From Clostridiaceae bacterium Marseille-Q3526 (lineage in GTDB: Bacteria; Bacillota; Clostridia; Lachnospirales; Lachnospiraceae): a stretch of DNA of 64,000 nucleotides. Every line of letters begins with the position of its first letter. Position 1 is the first letter of the stretch. The position numbers and the translations under genes are program-made. Where the stretch lies: contig JAGTTS010000001.1 of the NCBI GenBank assembly GCA_018223375.1, positions 248,001 through 312,000 of the forward strand, given 5' to 3'. Shown piece after piece: positions 23,210-31,320 of this stretch. Below the pieces are notes generated by a model. It was not told the origin of the DNA. It did not search any database and saw only the letters and a program-made list of their open reading frames with translations.

Positions 23210-23238
23210 ATTATAACATTTATTTCTATATAATGCAA
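23210..23238 (-). promoter_or_regulatory. Promoter of the alpha operon (rpmJ to rplQ)
   Basis: TTGCAT (23238-23233), 17 bases and TATAAT (23215-23210) on the minus strand. The -35 box is preceded by aaaatccc, the same context as at the S10-operon promoter (36829-36857). A terminator after infA and this promoter make the alpha genes a separate unit. Confidence 0.85.
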
Positions 23239-23282
23239 GGGATTTTTTCGCTAAAAAACGGTAAACGCGCCAGGCAAAAACG

Positions 23283-23303
23283 GCAGCCTTTGCGGCTGGC
23301 TGC
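23283..23303 (-). terminator. Terminator-like hairpin at the edge of repeat copy A
   Basis: GCAGCC (23283-23288) pairs with GGCTGC (23298-23303). Flanking aaaac and gttttc extend the stem with a bulge and give T-runs on both strands. It lies between the repeat core and the rpmJ promoter and could stop read-through from the upstream side. Confidence 0.5.
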
Positions 23304-23418
23304 GTTTTCTGTTCGGTTCGTGCATCCATGATCCGCCATTCGCGAAAACTCGCCTTACGGCTCAAATACTTCGCTCGGTGGCGGAAATTAGCACGAACCT
23401 TTCTGCGAAAGCCTCGCC
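23298..23418 (-). repeat. Dispersed 121-bp repeat, copy A (upstream of the rpmJ promoter)
   Basis: This block is about 84 percent identical by hand alignment to 37065-37184. Perfectly shared segments include ttcgcgaaaactcgcctt, acttcgctcgg and gcgaaagcctcgcc. The pairing CCGCCA (23333-23338) with TGGCGG (23378-23383) has a compensatory change in copy B, which argues for a structured nucleic acid. The spurious small frames across it have no ribosome binding sites. It occupies the gap between infA and rpmJ, which is very short in most Firmicutes. Confidence 0.85.
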
Positions 23419-23523
23419 GTTACCGCCCAGCCTGCAGTTTTTGTCTAAGAAATGTCATGTTGCTATTACTATTTACTGTTAAAGCATCCATTCCCGGTGA
23501 AAGCAGCTGCGCAGGCAAAAAAG

Positions 23524-23573
23524 AAAAACACGGCCGCCTAGTTCCACCAAAGTCACAGAGCGGCCGTTTTTTT
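23524..23573 (-). terminator. Terminator after infA (bidirectional)
   Basis: A perfect 8-bp GC stem (23530-23537 with 23560-23567) with a 22-base loop and A/T runs on both sides. It lies 19 bases after the infA stop. It ends the S10/spc transcription unit. Confidence 0.85.
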
Positions 23574-23591
23574 CTTATTTATTACTATATC

Positions 23592-23810
23592 TTATTTATC
23601 TCTCCAGATAATGCGTCCCTTGGAAAGATCGTACGGGGACATCTCCATCGTCACCTTATCTCCCGGTAAGATTCTGATGTAGTTCATGCGGAGCTTTCCG
23701 CTGATGGTTGCAAGAACGATATGGCCGTTCTCCAGTTCTACCTTGAACATGGCGTTTGGCAGCTTCTCTGCAACGGTTCCCTCAATTTCAATTACGTCTG
23801 CTTTAGACAT
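23592..23810 (-). CDS. infA: Translation initiation factor IF-1
   Basis: 72 residues, the exact family length, starting MSKADVIEIEGTVAEKLPNA with the S1-like OB fold and the conserved MSPYDLSKGRIIWR C-terminus. It occupies the A site during initiation. It follows the KOW-domain gene by 19 bases and is the last gene before a terminator. rpmJ, usually adjacent, is 570 bases further on behind a separate promoter. Confidence 0.98.
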   Translation of the reverse strand: MSKADVIEIEGTVAEKLPNAMFKVELENGHIVLATISGKLRMNYIRILPGDKVTMEMSPYDLSKGRIIWRDK

Positions 23811-23829
23811 TTGCTCTACCTCCCGGCTG

Positions 23830-24105
23830 TTATATTTCTCTCTCTTTTTTCCAGTTCTTAATAAAGAGGCGGATCTCCTCGTCTACGGTAGGACGGCTGG
23901 ACTCAATGGCTTCTGTAACCTTCTGGTCCCAGTAGCGGGTGGGCTGCACATGTTTCTTCTTTTTCTTCTTCGGTTTATCGAAGGGGCGCAGCCTGCCGTC
24001 TGACAGGTAAACATATTCCGGAGTTTCCTCTGTTATGATAAAAAAGCTGTCCTTGTCGTGTCCCGCAAGGGAACGGGCAAGGCTTCCGACTTTATATTCT
24101 GCCAT
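23830..24105 (-). CDS. KOW-domain RNA-binding protein (L14e-like)
   Basis: 91 residues. The N-terminal KOW/SH3-like part (about 1-45, VGSLARSLAGHDKDSFFII) is followed by a lysine stretch (KPKKKKKKHVQP) and a helical C-terminus. Small KOW proteins of this type lie between map and infA in many clostridia and are presumed to bind rRNA or the ribosome. No biochemical role is established to my knowledge. It is 28 bases after map with a gaggtg ribosome binding site. Confidence 0.85.
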   Translation of the reverse strand: MAEYKVGSLARSLAGHDKDSFFIITEETPEYVYLSDGRLRPFDKPKKKKKKHVQPTRYWDQKVTEAIESSRPTVDEEIRLFIKNWKKEREI

Positions 24106-24133
24106 GTTTCACCTCAAAAGTCAAGGCGGCGTC

Positions 24134-24886
24134 CTACAGCATAGATAGGATTTCCGGGCCGTCCTCGGTTATCAGGATTGTGTTCTCATAGTGGGCTGAC
24201 AGAGAACCGTCCTCCGTCACGACCGTCCAGTCGTCGTCCATCCAGACCACGTCGTAGGAGCCTGCGTTAATCATGGGCTCAACGGCCAGCGTCATGCCCG
24301 GCTGAAGAAGGATACCCTTTCTCCGGCGTTTGAAATTCGGTACCTCCGGATCCTCGTGGAGATGAGAGCCAATGCCATGCCCCACCAGATCCCGTACCAC
24401 GCCGAAGCCGAAGCTCTCCGCATAGGCCTGAATGGCGGTGGAAATGTCGTTCAGATGATTGCCGGGCTTAGCGAACTTGATTCCCTCAAAAAAGCTCTGG
24501 CGCGTCACGTCAATCAGCTTTCTGGCCTCTGGGCTTATCTCCCCCACCCCGTGAGTTCTGGCCGCGTCAGAATGGTAGCCCTTGTAGATAACCCCTGCAT
24601 CCAGACTGACGATGTCTCCCTCGTCAATGATGTGATCCTTATGGGGAATCCCGTGGACCACCTCGTCGTTGACCGATACACAGATAGACGCCGGATACCC
24701 GTTATAATTTTTAAAGGACGGGGTACAGCCGTAGCTGCGGATAATCTCCTCGCCCAGCCTGTCGATGTCCAGAGTGGATATACCTGGCTTCAGGGCCTTC
24801 TCCAGCTCATTGTGGGTGATAGCCAGAATTCTGCCCGCTTCTCTCATCAGTTCAATTTCCCTTGGGGATTTAATGGTTACTGCCAT
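24134..24886 (-). CDS. map: Methionine aminopeptidase, type I
   Basis: 250 residues, normal for bacterial type I enzymes, starting MAVTIKSPREIELMREAGRI. The metal ligands are visible in context: DAGVIYKGYHSDAARTHG (two Asp), GHGIGSHLHEDP (His), EPMINAG (Glu) and the final ALSAHYENT-like ...SAHYENTILIT (Glu). It removes the initiator methionine. It lies in the standard secY-adk-map-infA order. Confidence 0.97.
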   Translation of the reverse strand: MAVTIKSPREIELMREAGRILAITHNELEKALKPGISTLDIDRLGEEIIRSYGCTPSFKNYNGYPASICVSVNDEVVHGIPHKDHIIDEGDIVSLDAGVIYKGYHSDAARTHGVGEISPEARKLIDVTRQSFFEGIKFAKPGNHLNDISTAIQAYAESFGFGVVRDLVGHGIGSHLHEDPEVPNFKRRRKGILLQPGMTLAVEPMINAGSYDVVWMDDDWTVVTEDGSLSAHYENTILITEDGPEILSML

Positions 24887-24906
24887 AGTTTTCTGCTCCT
24901 GATTTC

Positions 24907-25548
24907 TTATCCTAAAATCGTCTCAATGCTGTTAAACACCTGGTCCATTTCCTGTGTGCCGTCTACTGTCGCCAGAATTCCTGTCTGCTCATAGTAGCCG
25001 ATCAGAGGCTTTGTCTGCTCGTGGTACACGGCAAGACGCTTCTGAACTGTCTCAGGCTTATCGTCGTCTCTCAGCACCAGCTCTGAGCCGCACTTGTCGC
25101 AGACTCCGTCCTTCTTCGGCGGAGCAAACTGAATGTGATAGGTAGCCCCGCAGGTGATGCAGGCGCGGCGTCCGCCCATTCTCTTTACAATGTTTTCGTC
25201 CGGAACGTCTACGTTCAGGGCAAAGTCAATCTTCTGTCCTCTCTCTGCCAGAGCCTTCTCCAGGCTCTCAGCCTGCGGAATGGTTCTCGGGAATCCGTCC
25301 AGCACATAGCCGTTTCTGCAGTCGTCCTTCTGGATGCGGTCAAGAACCATGTTGATCGTCACCTCATCCGGAACTAACAGTCCCTGATCCATGAATTTCT
25401 TTGCCTGCTGTCCCAGCTCTGTGCCTTCCTTAATATTGCTTCTGAAAATATCTCCTGTGGAAATATGCGGAATGCCGTGTTTTGCTGCAATCCTGTCGGC
25501 CTGTGTTCCTTTTCCCGCTCCCGGAGCGCCTAACATAATGATTTTCAT
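24907..25548 (-). CDS. adk: Adenylate kinase (zinc-LID form)
   Basis: 213 residues starting MKIIMLGAPGAGKGTQADRI, with the P-loop GAPGAGKGT, the DGFPRT motif near residue 84 and a long LID carrying the zinc ligands CITC and CDKC (about 129-153). It balances AMP, ADP and ATP. It sits between secY and map as in most Firmicutes. Confidence 0.98.
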   Translation of the reverse strand: MKIIMLGAPGAGKGTQADRIAAKHGIPHISTGDIFRSNIKEGTELGQQAKKFMDQGLLVPDEVTINMVLDRIQKDDCRNGYVLDGFPRTIPQAESLEKALAERGQKIDFALNVDVPDENIVKRMGGRRACITCGATYHIQFAPPKKDGVCDKCGSELVLRDDDKPETVQKRLAVYHEQTKPLIGYYEQTGILATVDGTQEMDQVFNSIETILG

Positions 25549-25692
25549 AGATTGTACCTCCCGTATTCGCTTTTTCGGTGGATCCCCAAATCCCCCTTCA
25601 CCCTTCTCTTTTGAAATAAAAGAAACGCCTTCCCGCGGAAGCAGTCAGCATAAAATATGCCTTCCTTCTCTCCCGCCCAGAAGGCGAATCAT

Positions 25693-27009
25693 TTAGTCGT
25701 TCAAAAAGCCTCTGTAATTTCTCACCAGGAGCTGAGACTCTATTGCCTTAATTGTCTCCAGAATAACGCCCGCAATAATAATTAAGGACGTTCCTCCGAA
25801 GGACAGTCTGTTGATATTGAACAGACCGGACGCGATAATCGGAATCAGGCACACAATCACCAGACCGCAGGCGCCGATTAAGATAATGTAACTCAGAATA
25901 CCTGACAGATAATCAGATGTAGGCTTTCCCGGACGAATGCCAGGGATAAAGCCGCCGGCTTTTTTCATATTGTTGGCAATCTCAAGAGGATTGAACGTAA
26001 TGGATGTGTAGAAGTACGCAAACAGCACGATCAGTCCTACATAGATTAAAACTCCCACTGTGTAAATCGGAGCTTCCGGACGGAACCAGGAACTGGAGTT
26101 CAGGGTTCTTAAAATCTGCCCCGGAACAGAGAGAGGATCAACCTTCAGAAACTCAGAGATAATAACCGGGAAGCTCATCAGGGAGGAGGCAAAAATAACA
26201 GGAATAACGCCTGCTGTATTTACCTTTAACGGAATGTTTGCGGACTGGCCGCCAACCATCTTCCTGCCCTGCATCTTCTTAGAATACTGTACCGGAATCA
26301 CTCTCTGTGCGTCCTGAAGAATGATAACAAATACTACAATAGCTGCGATAACCGCAACAATGATAACCAGAGATAACGCCGCTGCGCCGACAGGTCTTCC
26401 CTGCATGAATCTCTCGTAGAGAGAAATCATGTCGCTTGGAATCGTGGAAAGAATATTAAAGAGCAGGACTATAGAGATTCCGTTCCCTACGCCGTTTTCC
26501 GTAATACGCTCGCCAATCCACATAAGAACCGCGCTTCCTGCTGTCATGGTTGCAACAGTCACGATGACGTTCAACGCTGTGAAGTCAAGAAGCAGTCCCT
26601 GTCCTCCGAAGCCGATTGCCATAGCAGCTGACTGCATTAAGGCCAGTCCGACTGTCAGATAACGGGTATATTCCTGGATTTTCTTTCTTCCCTCTTCACC
26701 ATCTCTCTGCATTTCCTCCAGCTTCGGAATCGCGATAGTCAGAAGCTGCATGATAATAGAGGATGTGATGTAGGGAGTAATGCTCAATGCGAACACTGAC
26801 ATGTTCGTAAGGGAACCGCCAGTGATCGAATTGAGAAAACCGAATGCATCATTGTTGTATCTTGCGAACAGTTCGTCGAAGAAACTCGTATTTGCCCCTG
26901 GAATAGGCATCTGTGATCCGATACGGAACACAATCAGCATCATAAAGGTATATACGAGCTTCTGTCTTACCTCCTTCACTCTGAAAGCGTTCTGGAGTGT
27001 TTTTAACAT
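25693..27009 (-). CDS. secY: Preprotein translocase subunit SecY
   Basis: 438 residues with ten transmembrane segments, starting MLKTLQNAFRVKEVRQKLVYT. Conserved GSQMPIPGAN, SIIMQLL and the cytoplasmic loop before the final segments (GGFIPGIRPGKPT) are present. It forms the protein-conducting channel with SecE and SecG. It follows rplO by a single base, so translation is coupled. 144 bases separate it from adk, with nothing distinctive. Confidence 0.98.
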   Translation of the reverse strand: MLKTLQNAFRVKEVRQKLVYTFMMLIVFRIGSQMPIPGANTSFFDELFARYNNDAFGFLNSITGGSLTNMSVFALSITPYITSSIIMQLLTIAIPKLEEMQRDGEEGRKKIQEYTRYLTVGLALMQSAAMAIGFGGQGLLLDFTALNVIVTVATMTAGSAVLMWIGERITENGVGNGISIVLLFNILSTIPSDMISLYERFMQGRPVGAAALSLVIIVAVIAAIVVFVIILQDAQRVIPVQYSKKMQGRKMVGGQSANIPLKVNTAGVIPVIFASSLMSFPVIISEFLKVDPLSVPGQILRTLNSSSWFRPEAPIYTVGVLIYVGLIVLFAYFYTSITFNPLEIANNMKKAGGFIPGIRPGKPTSDYLSGILSYIILIGACGLVIVCLIPIIASGLFNINRLSFGGTSLIIIAGVILETIKAIESQLLVRNYRGFLND

Positions 27010-27010
27010 A

Positions 27011-27451
27011 CTAGATCACCTCGCAGGTTCCGCCAACAGCCTCGATTTTGGCTTTTGCTCCTTCACTTACTGCATCTACTTTTACAGTGAGCTTCTTTGT
27101 GAGCTCGCCGTTTCCGAGAATCTTAACGCCGTCGCGCGGATTCTTAACGATACCTGCTTCGATTAATGTCTCTACTGTTACTACTGTGTCATTCTCAAAT
27201 CTCTCAAGAGCGCTTACATTGATGCCAACAATTGTCTTGCTGTTTCTGTTTGTGAAGCCTCTCTTAGGAAGACGTCTGTATAAAGGCATCTGACCGCCTT
27301 CAAATCCCGGTCTTGTAGCTCCGGAACGTGCCTTCTGTCCTTTATGTCCCTTACCAGCAGTCTTACCGTTTCCTGAGCCATGGCCACGGCCTCTTCTGAA
27401 GCTGTCGCTGTGCTTAGAACCTACAGCTGGCTGTAAATTGGATAATTCCAT
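27011..27451 (-). CDS. rplO: 50S ribosomal protein L15
   Basis: 146 residues with the glycine/arginine-rich extended N-terminus (LQPAVGSKHSDSFRRGRGHG) and the conserved GFEGGQMPLYRRLPKRGF. It is a late-assembly 23S-binding protein. It lies between rpmD and secY, the universal spc order. Confidence 0.98.
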   Translation of the reverse strand: MELSNLQPAVGSKHSDSFRRGRGHGSGNGKTAGKGHKGQKARSGATRPGFEGGQMPLYRRLPKRGFTNRNSKTIVGINVSALERFENDTVVTVETLIEAGIVKNPRDGVKILGNGELTKKLTVKVDAVSEGAKAKIEAVGGTCEVI

Positions 27452-27473
27452 GACTGCACCTCCTTACAAAATC

Positions 27474-27656
27474 TTAGTTCTCTTCTACTTTTACTAAGTG
27501 TCTAACACTCTGAATCATGCCTCTAACAGCGCTGTTGTCTGGCATCTCAACTGTCTTGTTGAGTTTCTTTAAGCCTAATGCCTCAACAGTTGCTCTCTGC
27601 TTCGGAACAGCACCGATAGGGGATTTTACTAATGTGATCTTTAATGTCTGTGCCAT
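27474..27656 (-). CDS. rpmD: 50S ribosomal protein L30
   Basis: 60 residues, the full bacterial length, starting MAQTLKITLVKSPIGAVPKQ and ending VRHLVKVEEN. It has the small ferredoxin-like fold of L30. It lies 16 bases after rpsE with a ggaggag ribosome binding site in the spc operon. Confidence 0.97.
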   Translation of the reverse strand: MAQTLKITLVKSPIGAVPKQRATVEALGLKKLNKTVEMPDNSAVRGMIQSVRHLVKVEEN

Positions 27657-27672
27657 TTTTAATCTCCTCCTA

Positions 27673-28182
27673 TTAGTTCAGAATCTCTTCTACAGATTTA
27701 CCGCGGAGCTTTGCAACCTCTTCCGGAGTCTTTAATGCGCATAATCCTGCTAATGTAGCTAAAACAACGTTTGTCTTGTTGTTGGAACCTAAGGATTTTG
27801 TACGGATATTCTTATATCCTGCAAGCTCCAGTACGGAACGTGCCGGACCTCCGGCGATGATACCAGTACCTTCCGGAGCCTTCTTTAAAAGCACGTTAGC
27901 GCTTCCGAATTTTCCAAGGAAATCGTGTGGAATGCTGTTATTCTCATCAAATGGAACGGCAACGAGATTTTTAGCGGCAGCCTCTTTACCCTTGCGGATA
28001 GCTTCCGGAACCTCTGCAGCCTTTCCAAGGCCAGCGCCTACGTGGCCGTTCTTGTCACCAACTACTACTAATGCGGAGAATCTCATTGTACGTCCGCCCT
28101 TGACAGTCTTGGATACGCGTTTGATTGCCACTACCTTATCTTCTAACTCGAACTGGGTAGCATCAATGATTGTACGTTTCAT
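27673..28182 (-). CDS. rpsE: 30S ribosomal protein S5
   Basis: 169 residues: N-terminal double-stranded-RNA-binding-like domain (FELEDKVVAIKRVSKTVKGG, about 7-70) and C-terminal S5 domain (GTGIIAGGPARSVLELAG). It shapes the mRNA entry site and decoding accuracy. Standard position between rplR and rpmD. Confidence 0.98.
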   Translation of the reverse strand: MKRTIIDATQFELEDKVVAIKRVSKTVKGGRTMRFSALVVVGDKNGHVGAGLGKAAEVPEAIRKGKEAAAKNLVAVPFDENNSIPHDFLGKFGSANVLLKKAPEGTGIIAGGPARSVLELAGYKNIRTKSLGSNNKTNVVLATLAGLCALKTPEEVAKLRGKSVEEILN

Positions 28183-28202
28183 CTGTATTGTTCTCCTTCC
28201 TA

Positions 28203-28571
28203 CTAGAATTCCAGACCAGCCTCACGTGCTGCGTCTGCTAATGCCTGAACTTTACCCTGATAAATAAATCCGCCTCTGTCAAAGACAACTGTTTTGATAC
28301 CCTTCTCTAACGCTCTCTTGGCGATTACAGTACCAACATATGCGGCAGCCTCTACGTTGTTTGTCTTAGTAAGCTCGGCCTTAACTGCCTTCTCTGCTGT
28401 GGAAGCAGAAACTAAAGTATTGCCAACTGTATCGTCAATGATCTGAGCATACATATGATTATTGCTTCTGAACACTGCTAAACGCGGTCTCTCGGCTGTG
28501 CCGGAAAAACGATTGCGTAATCTAGCGTGCTTTTTAACGCGAACTTCTGTTCTTGACTGTTTGCTAACCAT
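28203..28571 (-). CDS. rplR: 50S ribosomal protein L18
   Basis: 122 residues. The basic N-terminus VSKQSRTEVRVKKHARLRNR, then GTAERPRLAVFRSNNHMYAQ, and the C-terminal FDRGGFIYQGKVQALADAARE match L18, which binds 5S rRNA. Standard position between rplF and rpsE. Confidence 0.98.
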   Translation of the reverse strand: MVSKQSRTEVRVKKHARLRNRFSGTAERPRLAVFRSNNHMYAQIIDDTVGNTLVSASTAEKAVKAELTKTNNVEAAAYVGTVIAKRALEKGIKTVVFDRGGFIYQGKVQALADAAREAGLEF

Positions 28572-28588
28572 CTTTACACTCTCCTTAT

Positions 28589-29131
28589 TTATTTCTTACC
28601 TGTCTTACCAACTTTACGTCTGATTACCTCGTCAGCGTACTTGATTCCTTTGCCCTTGTACGGCTCAGGTCTTCTCTTGTCTCTGATCTCGGCAGCGTAC
28701 TGGCCAACCTTCTCTTTGCTGATACCCTTTACGATGATCTTGTTCTGTCCCTCGAGAACTGTCTCAATTCCCTCTGGATCCTCCATCTCTACCGGGTGAG
28801 AATATCCAAGGCTTAATGTAAGCTTCTTTCCCTGCTTAGCAGCTCTGTAACCTACACCGTTTACCTCGAGAACCTTCTCATAACCCTCAGTTACGCCGTG
28901 AATCATGTTGTTGATTAAGGTTCTTGTAAGGCCGTGTAAAGATTTCATCTTCTTTAAATCGTTCGGTCTTGTAACGATGATATGTCCGTCCTCTTCCTTG
29001 ATGGACATCTCAACTGGTAACTCTCTCTCAAGTGTTCCCTTTGGACCTTTTACAGTCACTAAATTGTTCTCTGCGATTGTAACAGTTACTCCTGCTGGAA
29101 TCGCAACTGGCATTCTTCCGATACGTGACAT
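28589..29131 (-). CDS. rplF: 50S ribosomal protein L6
   Basis: 180 residues with two repeated L6 domains, starting MSRIGRMPVAIPAGVTVTI. The C-terminal EPYKGKGIKYADEVIRRK motif contacts the sarcin-ricin region. 78 bases separate it from rpsH, with a hairpin at 29161-29179. Confidence 0.98.
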   Translation of the reverse strand: MSRIGRMPVAIPAGVTVTIAENNLVTVKGPKGTLERELPVEMSIKEEDGHIIVTRPNDLKKMKSLHGLTRTLINNMIHGVTEGYEKVLEVNGVGYRAAKQGKKLTLSLGYSHPVEMEDPEGIETVLEGQNKIIVKGISKEKVGQYAAEIRDKRRPEPYKGKGIKYADEVIRRKVGKTGKK

Positions 29132-29160
29132 GCCTGTTTACCTCCTACTTAGATTTTCGG

Positions 29161-29179
29161 AGAAGCCAAGGCGGCTTCT
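29161..29179 (-). promoter_or_regulatory. Hairpin between rpsH and rplF
   Basis: Perfect 7-bp stem agaagcc/ggcttct (29161-29167 with 29173-29179), extendable by one or two pairs, in the 78-base spacer. It is likely an RNA processing or stability element; no T-run follows. Confidence 0.45.
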
Positions 29180-29209
29180 CTGTTTTCAGTTATCTGTCTA
29201 TTGATTGGA

Positions 29210-29611
29210 TTACCAAACAAATGCGAGAACCTCGCCGCCTACGCCTAAGCGTCTTGCCTCTTTGTCAGTAATTACTCCCTGGTTTGTGGAAACGATAGCG
29301 ATTCCAAGGCCGCCGAGTACCTTCGGCATATCCTCTGTGTTAGCGTAAACACGAAGACCTGGCTTGGAGATTCTCTTGATACCGGAGATGATCTTCTCGC
29401 TCTTATCTTTTCCGTACTTTAACTCGATGCGGATGGTGTTGAAACCGTTGTCCTCAACGATGTCGTACTTCTTGATGTATCCCTCTCTTACAAGAATGTC
29501 AGCGATAGCTAACTTCATCTTGGAAGCCGGAACGTCTACTGTATCATGTTTAGCAGTGTTTGCATTACGGATTCTGGTAAGCATATCTGCAATCGGATCG
29601 CTCATTGTCAT
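29210..29611 (-). CDS. rpsH: 30S ribosomal protein S8
   Basis: 133 residues starting MTMSDPIADMLTRIRNANTAK and ending GGEVLAFVW, the conserved S8 termini. It binds helix 21 of 16S rRNA; in E. coli it is the spc-operon repressor. An unusually long spacer (29612-29847) lies between it and rpsZ. The second ATG, MSDPIADML, is an equally possible start two codons in. Confidence 0.98.
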   Translation of the reverse strand: MTMSDPIADMLTRIRNANTAKHDTVDVPASKMKLAIADILVREGYIKKYDIVEDNGFNTIRIELKYGKDKSEKIISGIKRISKPGLRVYANTEDMPKVLGGLGIAIVSTNQGVITDKEARRLGVGGEVLAFVW

Positions 29612-29847
29612 TTTGAGTTTGCCTCCTTATTCTCTCTTCTATAAAGTTCAGCCGCATCTGGGCGGTGAACCCGGGAGAGCTTCCCGCTCGGGCGGGGCTT
29701 TCTCCCTGACTATATGGGATTGCTGGGGCGGAGGAAGCTGCAGAGTACATCTCTCCACACTTTCTCTGCCACTATACGTCCACTCGCCTAGGGCTCGGGA
29801 CGAGCTTTCGCACTAGACTCGAAAATACCTCGTCAAGTGCTCAATGC
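29612..29847 (-). promoter_or_regulatory. 236-base non-coding spacer between rpsZ and rpsH
   Basis: No supported gene. The region is GC-rich and hairpin-prone: gggagagcttcccgctcgggcggggc around 29669-29698 contains overlapping inverted repeats, and cgagtctag-type segments lie near 29813-29822. Most other gaps in this operon are under 30 bases. Regulatory RNA or an S8-binding site are possibilities, but I recognise no family. Confidence 0.4.
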
Positions 29848-30033
29848 CTACCAGCTTGCTTTCTTCACGCCCGGAATCTCGCCCTTGTATGCTAACTCAC
29901 GGAAGCATACACGGCAGATGCCGTATTTTCTTAAGTATGCGTGTGGACGGCCACAAATTCTGCAGCGGTTGTACTCTCTTGTGGAGAATTTTGCCGGGCG
30001 CTGCTGTTTAATCTTCATTGAAGTCTTAGCCAT
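29848..30033 (-). CDS. rpsZ: 30S ribosomal protein S14, zinc-binding type (S14Z)
   Basis: 61 residues with the zinc ligands CRIC and CRVC (about residues 24-43), the short zinc form of S14 (also called rpsN type Z). It starts MAKTSMKIKQQRPAKFSTR. Located between rplE and rpsH as usual. No second, zinc-free S14 was seen in this window. Confidence 0.98.
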   Translation of the reverse strand: MAKTSMKIKQQRPAKFSTREYNRCRICGRPHAYLRKYGICRVCFRELAYKGEIPGVKKASW

Positions 30034-30047
30034 GATAATCCTCCTAA

Positions 30048-30587
30048 TTATTTCGCAAATGGCATGTTGAATAAAGTTAACAGTTCACGAGCTTCCTCGT
30101 CTGTCTTAGCGGTTGTAACGAAAATAACGTCCATACCTCTTACCTTATCAACCTTATCGTACTCGATCTCCGGGAAAATTAACTGCTCCTTGATACCAAG
30201 AGCGTAGTTTCCTCTTCCGTCAAATGCGTTAGGATTTACACCGCGGAAGTCACGAACTCGCGGCAGAGCCAGGTTGATTAAACGATCTGCAAACTCGTAC
30301 ATCTTCTCACCGCGAAGAGTAACCTTGCATCCGATAGCCATACCCTCTCTGATCTTGAAGTTAGCCACAGACTTCTTAGCCTTAGTTAAAACTGCCTTCT
30401 GTCCTGTGATGATTTCCATATCTCTTACTGCGGAGTCCAGAACCTTAGCGTTTTCCTTAGCCTCGCCAACACCCATGTTGACAACAATCTTATCTAACTT
30501 CGGCACTTCCATGATATTCTTGTATCCGAATTTCTTCATCATAGCGTCTACGATTTCGCTCTGATAAATCTCTTTTAATCTAGCCAC
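30048..30587 (-). CDS. rplE: 50S ribosomal protein L5
   Basis: 179 residues starting MARLKEIYQSEIVDAMMKKF, with the conserved KIVVNMGVGEAKENAK and GMDVIFVTTAKTDEEAREL. It binds 5S rRNA and contacts P-site tRNA. Standard spc position after rplX, before rpsZ. Confidence 0.98.
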   Translation of the reverse strand: MARLKEIYQSEIVDAMMKKFGYKNIMEVPKLDKIVVNMGVGEAKENAKVLDSAVRDMEIITGQKAVLTKAKKSVANFKIREGMAIGCKVTLRGEKMYEFADRLINLALPRVRDFRGVNPNAFDGRGNYALGIKEQLIFPEIEYDKVDKVRGMDVIFVTTAKTDEEARELLTLFNMPFAK

Positions 30588-30608
30588 TTTTGTTCCTCCT
30601 CTCCGTAA

Positions 30609-30923
30609 TTAGTCGATTACCTTGCCGGTAGCCTTCGCAACGCGAACCTTCTTGCCATCAACAGTCTGGAAGCCAACTCTTGTAGCTTTTCCGTCAACAA
30701 CAAGCATTACGTTGGAAATATCAACCGGGCCTTCCTGATGAACGATGCCGCCCTGCTGGTTCTGAGCGCTTGGCTTTGTGTGCTTAGTAACCATGTTGCA
30801 GCCCTCAACAGTTACGGTATTCTTCTTTGTGTTTACGGCGAGAATTTTGCCGGTCTTGTCTTTATCTTTACCTGTGATAATCTTTACGAGATCACCTTTT
30901 TTGATTTTATGCACAGTCGGCAC
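30609..30923 (-). CDS. rplX: 50S ribosomal protein L24
   Basis: 104 residues: KOW motif at the N-terminus (KIKKGDLVKIITGKDKDKTG, about 5-25), normal length for L24, an assembly initiator on 23S rRNA. It follows rplN by 4 bases. Confidence 0.98.
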   Translation of the reverse strand: MPTVHKIKKGDLVKIITGKDKDKTGKILAVNTKKNTVTVEGCNMVTKHTKPSAQNQQGGIVHQEGPVDISNVMLVVDGKATRVGFQTVDGKKVRVAKATGKVID

Positions 30924-30927
30924 CTCC

Positions 30928-31296
30928 TTACAGTACTTCCGGAGCCAGAGATACGATCTTCATGAACTGCTTCTCACGAAGCTCTCTTGCTACCGGCCCA
31001 AAAATACGAGTTCCTCTTGGGTTCTTGTCATCTTTGATAATTACTGCTGCGTTCTCATCGAATTTGATATAGGAACCGTTACTGCGGCGAGCGCCTTTCA
31101 CGGAACGTACGACAACGGCCTTAACTACGTCGCCTTTTTTTACAACACCGCCTGGTGTTGCATCTTTAACGGAAGCGACGATAATGTCACCGATATTAGC
31201 ATATCTTCTTGTAGATCCGCCCATAACACGAATGCAAAGAAGCTCCTTCGCACCTGTATTATCAGCAACCTTTAATCTGGATTCCTGCTGAATCAT
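30928..31296 (-). CDS. rplN: 50S ribosomal protein L14
   Basis: 122 residues starting MIQQESRLKVADNTGAKELL, the invariant L14 opening, and ending FMKIVSLAPEVL. It forms part of the inter-subunit bridge and the site where silencing factor RsfS docks. Standard order. Confidence 0.98.
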   Translation of the reverse strand: MIQQESRLKVADNTGAKELLCIRVMGGSTRRYANIGDIIVASVKDATPGGVVKKGDVVKAVVVRSVKGARRSNGSYIKFDENAAVIIKDDKNPRGTRIFGPVARELREKQFMKIVSLAPEVL

Positions 31297-31320
31297 GCCG
31301 AATACTCCTTTCTGATTAAA

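Noticed and set aside
23177..23365. 62-codon minus-strand frame across repeat copy A
   Set aside because: It covers the repeat and the rpmJ promoter; no ribosome binding site. Similar frames at copy B differ in sequence and length.
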